Shown here piece after piece: positions 33,631-38,143 of a stretch of 38,143 bases of DNA; position 1 is the stretch's first letter; every line of letters begins with the position of its first letter. Position numbers and translations under genes: made by a program. Source of the stretch: Rhizobiaceae bacterium (GTDB taxonomy: Bacteria; Pseudomonadota; Alphaproteobacteria; Rhizobiales; Rhizobiaceae); NCBI GenBank assembly GCA_027483885.1, contig JAIXTO010000076.1, positions 1 through 38,143 of the forward strand, read 5' to 3'. The notes beneath the pieces are model-generated. The model ran no database searches. It saw only the letters and a list, made by a program, of their open reading frames with translations, and was not told the origin of the DNA.

Positions 33631-33708
33631 CTCCGAGACCGGCGTGCCAGCTTCGTGCTCCTTCAGAATGCCGATGATCTGTTCGCCCGTGAAACGGTTG
33701 CGCTTCAT
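33631..33708 (-). pseudogene. IS3-family OrfA, N-terminal remnant
   Basis: On the minus strand from an ATG at 33708 with GAGAGG upstream, the frame reads MKRNRFTGEQIIGILKEHEA then GTPVSE. This is the start of an IS3-family OrfA (HTH_Tnp_1), which normally continues with LCRKHGVS. Sequence after codon 26 no longer matches. Only the first part of the element survives, abutting a CDI toxin remnant on the other strand. Confidence 0.75.
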
Positions 33709-33720
33709 TCCCTGGTCCTC

Positions 33721-33831
33721 TCAATGGGCCGCGTTGTCGGCAATGCCGGAGAAACTAGCATCCGTGTGGTTGTCAAAATTGATGAAAAAGGACTAATAAC
33801 GAACAATATAATCACGGCATACCCAGAATAA
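33721..33831 (+). pseudogene. CDI-type toxin C-terminal remnant (RNase-like)
   Basis: A frame ending at TAA 33829-33831 reads MGRVVGNAGETSIRVVVKID and ends in ITAYPE. A GR.V....ET.IRVVV..dG.I.TAYP ending is typical of small bacterial RNase toxins of the EndoU/BECR kind, in my recollection. Only the last ~35 residues remain; the IS3 OrfA remnant lies just upstream. It ends 2 bp before the zinc-ribbon gene, the toxin-then-immunity order. Confidence 0.45.
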
Positions 33832-33833
33832 TT

Positions 33834-34088
33834 ATGAGTTTAGATCCGAAAATGAAGATCCAATGCCCGCGCTGCAACCAAGATTACTTAAAAAAGGTCT
33901 ACATAGGAGCTACCGATCAAAATTTATTTTTATGTTATGAATGCGAAGCAATTTGGTTTTGTGAAGAATCAATCGAATATTCAACATTTTTGGAATTAGA
34001 AACATATCTTATTCGAAAAGGGTTGAAAGGAAGAGCGGATGTATACAATACATTTGTAGATGACGACCAGTGGTTCATGCGCGAATAG
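33834..34088 (+). CDS. Small zinc-ribbon protein, probable orphan CDI immunity
   Basis: 84 residues with two CxxC knuckles, C11-PR-C14 and C34-YE-C37, 19 residues apart, a zinc ribbon. The rest is acidic (DDDQWFMRE at the end). The gene is clearly AT-richer than its surroundings, as immunity genes often are. It follows a toxin C-terminal remnant by 2 bp and is followed at once by a CdiA-derived segment, so an immunity role is inferred. I do not recognise the family by sequence. Confidence 0.65.
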   Translation: MSLDPKMKIQCPRCNQDYLKKVYIGATDQNLFLCYECEAIWFCEESIEYSTFLELETYLIRKGLKGRADVYNTFVDDDQWFMRE

Positions 34089-34625
34089 GCTCTCCCATCA
34101 AAGCAGAATGGCATGGCTTAGCCGTTGCCAAAGCCTCTCTGGCTGCCGGCCCCAGTAGTCAACGCAGGAGCCATCGCGGGAGCGGCCAGCGAACTTGCCA
34201 ACAGCATGCTTCAGCAGGCGCTTGCCGCCGATCCGGGCATGTCGGAGGCCCAGAAATCCGCCATCACACAATGGGTGGCGGTGGCCGTGGGAGCCACCTT
34301 CGGCGGACAGACGGGCGCCGCTGCAGCTCTTGATAATATCAATTATAACTATCTCACTCATGCAGAGGTGGATACGCTGACGGACCCCAAGCTCGCTAAT
34401 CCTGCGCAGATTTATTCATCGGTAAAATCTTACATTGATGCAGCAGCCAGTTTTGAAAAGTATCGCTTATTTGGAATAATGTTGGAGGCATCGCAGATTT
34501 CTGCGCGTAGGCTTGAACTTGCTATTCCACAAGCCGCAACTGCGGCTCAATGGCAACAGTTACAGAAGGCGGTCGAATACGGCGCTAGCAAGGGCGTCAC
34601 AGTGAATATAACGGGGATCAGATGA
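34088..34625 (+). pseudogene. CdiA C-terminal module 1 (orphan, frameshifted)
   Basis: Starting at the stop of the zinc-ribbon gene, the frame reads GSPIKAEWHGLAVAKASLAA, which aligns with GSLIKTILHGVAGALVSLAA of the larger CdiA fragment downstream. Between 34148 and 34171 this copy has 25 bases where module 2 has 24, so it shifts frame. It then continues as GAIAGAASELANSMLQQALA to the junction NINYNYLTH (34361). The last ~87 residues are a distinct toxin tip ending QWQQLQKAVEYGASKGVTVN plus ITGIR; VxVx-type strands hint at a nuclease. There is no start codon of its own: a displaced tip that needs recombination to be used. Confidence 0.75.
34167..34361 (+). repeat. CdiA pre-toxin direct repeat, copy 1
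   Basis: Encodes GAIAGAASELANSMLQQALA and onward to NYNYLTH, 65 residues. By my count 52 of 65 residues match copy 2 at 35726-35920, in the same orientation 1.56 kb away. Everything between, toxin tip 1 and its CdiI, would be lost or swapped by recombination across the pair. Confidence 0.8.
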
Positions 34626-35122
34626 CCTACACGCCGGAACACCGTCAAGCTTGTGCTATTTACATGAACAAGAAATTCATAGCCGTCCATACCATGTCGG
34701 GTTGGGGAATGTTCATGGCCGATCCGCAAGGGCTGCGGTGCCGTTTGGCGCCTGACGTAAGCGATTCGGAGCTTGGCTCGACGGTCTTGCTGGCTCTAGC
34801 CAAGAGCAGGATGGTGCATCCCAATGACGATCCTGATTTGTCCAGCAATCAGAACATAGAGGAAAGGTACCACATCTGGCTCGCGGATTTGATGCAGTCC
34901 TATGGCTACAAAACCAAAAGCGCTCTCTTTAAAGGTATGAAGCTCTGTAACCTGGAGGTTAAAAACGGCCAGATGACGTTCCGACCGACAAAGCGCGAAC
35001 GGGGCGATGGATTCGGTTCGACGCTCCGGCGCGAGAAGGACCATATGCATCTGCCCGCTCAAAGTTCACCGGAAGAGGTCGGGGCAGCGGTCCGCCTCGC
35101 GTTGAGCCGATCTATCGGATAG
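34622..35122 (+). CDS. cdiI: CdiI-family immunity protein
   Basis: 166 residues. GWGMFMADPQGLRCRLAP, SDSELGSTVLLALAKSR and SSPEEVGAAVRLALSRS fit a contact-dependent growth inhibition immunity family (CdiI_3-like) that I recall. The start overlaps the stop of toxin tip 1 by 4 bp (ATGA), the usual pairing. It would block the cognate toxin in the cytosol of sister cells. Because it is intact, it may still protect against a toxin delivered by other strains. Confidence 0.8.
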   Translation: MTYTPEHRQACAIYMNKKFIAVHTMSGWGMFMADPQGLRCRLAPDVSDSELGSTVLLALAKSRMVHPNDDPDLSSNQNIEERYHIWLADLMQSYGYKTKSALFKGMKLCNLEVKNGQMTFRPTKRERGDGFGSTLRREKDHMHLPAQSSPEEVGAAVRLALSRSIG

Positions 35123-35182
35123 TCGAGCGGCTTTGGGAACCGGCGCCGCCAGATGATCCTACAATCCCGCCTTTCGTAGCCT

Positions 35183-36829
35183 TTGCCGTGTTTTTGCGGC
35201 GGCTCTATCTCTTTCGCTTACCATATCGCCGTTGGCGGAGGCGTTGATCTCAAGGGCGGCGTGATCGCCTCGACGGCGGAGATAGCGAAGAACTCGCTTG
35301 CCGCCGATCACCTGACCTTCTCCGATGTCGATAACTTTTCCAACGCTAAAAGCTCCGGCTTCGGCATTGCGCTCGGGCCGACAGGCATATCCCTGCCCGT
35401 GGTTGCCCAACCCGCCGAGGAGAAGGAGAAGGGCAAGGCGCTTGCCACGCTGACACCCGGCGCCTTGAACCTTGCCAGCCAGAGCCAGGATCTGGCCAGC
35501 CTCAATACGGATCTGTCCAGGGCCAATACGCAGGTTAAGCCCTTCGACATCGAGCGGCTGAAAGCCCGCCAGCAGAGCGCGGCCGCCCTATCCGAACTGC
35601 TCAACATGGGTGTCGGCGAACTGGCGCAGACGCTTGAGCTTCCCGAGGGTTCACTGATCAAAACCATACTGCACGGCGTTGCCGGTGCGTTGGTCTCGCT
35701 GGCAGCGGGTGGCAATGTGGCGACGGGCGCCCTTGCAGGTGCTGCCAGTGAACTGGCAAATGGCATGCTCCAGCAGGCGCTCGCCGCAGATCCTAACCTG
35801 TCGGACGCCCAAAAATCCGCCATCACTCAGTGGCTCGCCGCAGCCGTGGGTACCACCGTCGGCGGGCAGGCCGGCGCCGCGGCAGCACTCGACTATGTGA
35901 ACTATAACTTCCTGACACATAAACAAAGAGACGAGCTGGCAGCAGCGCTGAAGGCTTGTGAGGGTCAGGGCAATGACGCCGCCTGTAAGGCAGAAGTTTC
36001 AAAAACCTACTACAACCTTGATTTCGCACAGGAAGCACAGCTTGATGCCTGCCGTACCACCGATTGCCTGAAAGGCGTTCTTGGCGATCTCTATGGCCAT
36101 GCGCAGATCGCTTATAATGACGTCACTGCGCTGCAGGAACTCGGCGTGAGCGAAGTTTTGGCTCAACGTCTGCTTGCCTATCAGGTGCAGGAGCGCTGGC
36201 TCACGGGCGATGCGTCTCAATTTGAGCAGCGGATTGCCGATGTGGCGGCTGGCATCGGGTATTGCGAGGCAAGCGGCAATGCCGATGGCTGCTTCGTCAA
36301 GGGTCAGTTGCTGAAGTACACCTCGCAAGCAGTGAACGAACTCGTCTACATGATGCTGGGGATGCACAAAGGTACTTCAGTGCGAGATGGAACCGGCAAG
36401 GATCTTGTGCCCGTTGTCCCCGAAGGAGTACCATATTTTCGTGTACAGTGCGGCGGTTTAGGCAATGCGACTAGCCGAAATGCGTTGACGGTCAATGCAG
36501 CTGGCTCTGTTTCAATCACGCCCGGTTGTACGGGATCGATTTGTGTTAGTGTCAGCAACTCCGATCATGCAGCTTACCACCTGAGCAACAAACGGCCCGA
36601 CGGAACGGTTCTCGTATTCGAGGTTGATCGCGCAACTCACAATAAGATAATGGACGCTGCTGTTGATCAGTTTGGCAATAGAGGTGCAGGCGTAAAAATC
36701 ACAGATAAGGGTACGCCGGGTACGTCGATCGAGCTAAATCAAGCGTATTCGGAGCTGATGCTAAGTGGCTCATCAAAGGGCCGCGTCGTTAACCAGAAGG
36801 AATTCCTTGATGAATTTGGTGGAGATTGA
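35183..36829 (+). pseudogene. cdiA: CdiA C-terminal fragment, module 2 (orphan, 5'-truncated)
   Basis: No native start: the open frame begins at a TTG, and family-like sequence starts near 35217. IAVGGGVDLKGGVIASTAEI and HLTFSDVDNFSNAKSSGFG are the end of a filamentous haemagglutinin/CdiA repeat region. A pre-toxin region follows (ELLNMGVGELAQTLELPEGS, then the repeat to NYNFLTH at residue 246). The remaining ~302 residues are the CT: a Cys-containing helical segment (ACEGQGNDAACKAEV, ACRTTDCLKGVLGD) that may be an entry domain, then a ~150-residue toxin with FRVQCGGLGNATSRNAL, VLVFEVDRATHNKIMDAAVD and GTPGTSIELNQAYSELM. I cannot name its activity. The thousands of residues upstream and CdiB are absent. 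Confidence 0.78.
35726..35920 (+). repeat. CdiA pre-toxin direct repeat, copy 2
   Basis: Encodes GALAGAASELANGMLQQALA through LDYVNYNFLTH, 65 residues, matching copy 1 at 52 positions by my count. The NYNFLTH/NYNYLTH end marks the junction where toxin sequences diverge completely, equivalent to the VENN-type boundary of other CdiA proteins. Confidence 0.8.
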
Positions 36830-37457
36830 TTCTATTCAAGATGAAAGATTATTGAATTCTGACGAATACGTAGCTCTTTTCACTTTCAATGGGAGTCTTT
36901 ACTGGATTATCGATTGGGATGAACACTTCAAACTGGATTATGCTAAGAATATTAATGCGGCATTTGAAGATGCCAATCTATTATCACACTTGCCAACTGG
37001 CAAATCGGCAAGCGAGCATAAGGCCCAAGTTCTTCAACGCTATAGGAGCGGTATTCCAACCCTTACTGCAGACCTCTTCCCTCATTATCGGGACGGAGAG
37101 ACCGCGAAGGTTGTAACAACCCAACTGCTACGGCGAGTTTTTTTTGCGGAAGACGAAGGCCAATACGCGGATTTGTCACGCGAGATGGAAGCGGAGCTAT
37201 CGTTCAACACCCCGATGGTTGAAGAGCTAGTCGAGATTCGGATGCGGCTCTCACGGAGACTTCCAAAGTTCTACATAAACTTCGATCGAAAGATATTTAT
37301 GCACATGGTCCGCGGTCGGTTCTATGAAAAAGCGCTCCTAGATGGCTGGTGGGGGGCGGAAGCGGACTTTGAACACATGATCCCAACAAGCCAACGATAT
37401 TGGGTAAGAAGTACAGAAGAAGACTTCTGGGCCGTCACGAACTTTGCGAACGACTGA
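36810..37457 (+). CDS. Probable immunity protein for CdiA-CT module 2
   Basis: 215 residues from an ATG with AAGGA 8 bases upstream; the start lies 20 bp inside the toxin frame. It is acidic, AT-richer than the neighbouring cdiA sequence and has no signal peptide: VEIDSIQDERLLNSDEYVAL, YWIIDWDEHFKLDYA. No family is recognised. The call rests on its place directly after a toxin tip and its overlap with it. Confidence 0.65.
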   Translation: MNLVEIDSIQDERLLNSDEYVALFTFNGSLYWIIDWDEHFKLDYAKNINAAFEDANLLSHLPTGKSASEHKAQVLQRYRSGIPTLTADLFPHYRDGETAKVVTTQLLRRVFFAEDEGQYADLSREMEAELSFNTPMVEELVEIRMRLSRRLPKFYINFDRKIFMHMVRGRFYEKALLDGWWGAEADFEHMIPTSQRYWVRSTEEDFWAVTNFAND

Positions 37458-37465
37458 CGGCATGA

Positions 37466-37576
37466 ATTGAAGAAAGGTGGCTAGGATTGTTTGGGCAGTT
37501 TGGACCTCGACCTTGTAAAGACCGTTGCCGCGCTGGACGGAGCTTTTTAGAGAAGGCGCATTACGAGGGTTTTTAA
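37466..37576 (+). pseudogene. Toxin C-terminal remnant (CDI module 3)
   Basis: An open frame free of its own start reads IEERWLGLFGQFGPRPCKDR and ends FLEKAHYEGF at TAA 37574-37576. Its stop shares a base with the start of an Imm26-like gene (TAATG), the tight toxin/immunity spacing seen in the other modules. The protein family is not recognised; coding status is inferred from this junction. Confidence 0.3.
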
Positions 37577-37617
37577 TGGCCAAAAGAATAAAGCTTGGAG
37601 ATATTTTCCAGGTATGA
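37576..37617 (+). pseudogene. Imm26-like immunity gene, first 13 codons
   Basis: ATG with GAGGG about 7 bases upstream, reading MAKRIKLGDIFQV then TGA. Immunity protein 26 family members, as I recall, begin close to KIKLGDIFEIPL. The likeness ends at codon 12, about 13 bases before recognisable IS6 transposase sequence, so the insertion probably removed the rest. Confidence 0.35.
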
Positions 37618-37629
37618 CATCGCAGGGGG

Positions 37630-37923
37630 ATCACCGACAAGCTTCGCTCCTACGGCGCCGCAAAACAGGAAATCATGCCCGGCGTAGAGTACCGCTCCCA
37701 TAAAGGCCTGAACAATAGAGCGGAGAATTCCCACCAGCCAGTCCGACGGTGAGAGTGGATCATGAAGCGATTCAAGTCAAAGCGGCATCTGCAACGCTTC
37801 GTTTCCATCCATGATCCGATTGCCAACCTCTTCCACATCCCGCGCTAAGACATCCCCTCCAACCATCATCGCCAACTGCGCGCAGTGGCGATGAACCTTT
37901 GGGCGAAGATCGCTCAGGCATAA
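37630..37923 (+). pseudogene. IS6-family transposase remnant
   Basis: The frame reads ITDKLRSYGAAKQEIMPGVE, then HKGLNNRAENSHQPVRR, TGA at 37750-37752, MKRFKSKRHLQRFVSIHDPI and ANLFHIPR, TAA at 37846-37848, and DIPSNHHRQLRAVAMNLWAK up to TAA at 37921-37923. This is the C-terminal half of an IS6/IS26-type transposase, with the last DDE glutamate in NNRAENSHQ. Two in-frame stops and the missing first half make it dead. Confidence 0.88.
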
Positions 37924-38098
37924 GCGGTACAACGCTACCGCGTCACCCTTTTGCTTCTCGGACGTTAAATTTACGATGCCACTGACACAGCAACCACCGC
38001 AAACCGTGCCGCAAGATGTTTCAGCTAGGCAGTGTCCCCATAAACGGGGTTCATCTTGTGTATGGTGTGTGATTCAATCTCCTTGAAAGGAGATAGCT

Positions 38099-38143
38099 AT
38101 GCGCCGTCATGAATTGAGCGACGAAGAATGGGCGGTCATTGCG
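38099..38143 (+). CDS. IS5-family transposase, N-terminal end (runs off the window)
   Basis: MRRHELSDEEWAVIA after AAAGGAG at about 38086-38092. HELSDEEWA.IAPLLP is the characteristic start of IS5-family (IS427-like) transposases. The upstream GTGTCCCCATAAACGGGG near 38033-38050 is probably the left end of the element. The rest lies beyond the window. 37924-38030 holds no gene. Confidence 0.8.
   Translation, partial: MRRHELSDEEWAVIA

Noticed and set aside
33548-33796. Plus-strand frame of 82 codons
   Set aside because: It crosses the antisense IS3 OrfA remnant and the RNase-like tail in the wrong frame.
1-38143. CRISPR array, rRNA or tRNA genes
   Set aside because: No regularly spaced repeats and no cloverleaf or rRNA-like sequence was seen on either strand.

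Overview
The window looks like an accessory region (plasmid, chromid or chromosomal island) of a Rhizobiales alphaproteobacterium, probably Rhizobiaceae such as Rhizobium, Agrobacterium, Ensifer or Shinella. This rests on remembered family likeness: an RHE_PE00001-type (DUF1612) protein, rhizobial-type IS3, IS5, IS6 and IS630 pieces, an IS91-companion-type integrase, a high-GC coding style and sugar-acid/aromatic catabolic genes. No database search was possible, so genus is open.

Layout. 1-4215: the right end of an IS3-family element, a 5'-truncated HEPN-like gene, a DUF1612 regulator-like gene, and a vapB-vapC-tyrosine recombinase operon whose genes overlap by 4 bp. 4438-7300: a translationally coupled photolyase-like / DCC thiol oxidoreductase / ABC1 kinase operon. 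7476-8310: debris (IS630 fragment, broken endonuclease/phosphatase-family gene). 8345-16514: a quinate/shikimate catabolic island. A minus-strand operon carries a polar-amino-acid-type ABC transporter (binding protein, two permeases, ATPase), a type II dehydroquinase and a shikimate-dehydrogenase-like enzyme. A divergent plus-strand arm carries a fused 3-dehydroshikimate dehydratase and two overlapping GntR/FCD regulators. Together these would take up a cyclohexane carboxylate and make protocatechuate. 16625-20301: an AraC remnant, then a LysR gene divergent from three small oxidoreductase genes, the first broken by an amber codon.

20902-29671: an OmpR/PmrA-type two-component system followed by an eight-gene, mostly overlapping operon: HAD phosphatase, class III aminotransferase, arginase-fold protein, SMR/EamA half transporter, membrane fatty acid desaturase/hydroxylase, alpha/beta hydrolase with a Cys nucleophile, FemAB/GNAT-like acyltransferase and a second SMR half transporter. 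An 11-bp tandem repeat of response-regulator type sits in front of it, and a MipA/OmpV outer-membrane protein lies tail to tail with it. I cannot match this set to a known pathway. It is the best candidate for an undescribed system, perhaps making and flipping an amine-bearing lipid or lipid-linked compound.

30626-38143: an IS91-type integrase with an atypical C-terminus, a hipBA toxin-antitoxin pair, then an array of displaced contact-dependent inhibition (CDI) modules. Reading the frames shows up to four toxin-tip/immunity pairs: an RNase-like toxin tail plus zinc-ribbon immunity gene; a frameshifted CdiA-CT plus CdiI; a longer CdiA-CT plus unknown immunity gene; and a toxin tail plus the first codons of an Imm26-like gene. 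IS3, IS6 and IS5 pieces bound the array. No cdiB and no CdiA N-terminus are present.
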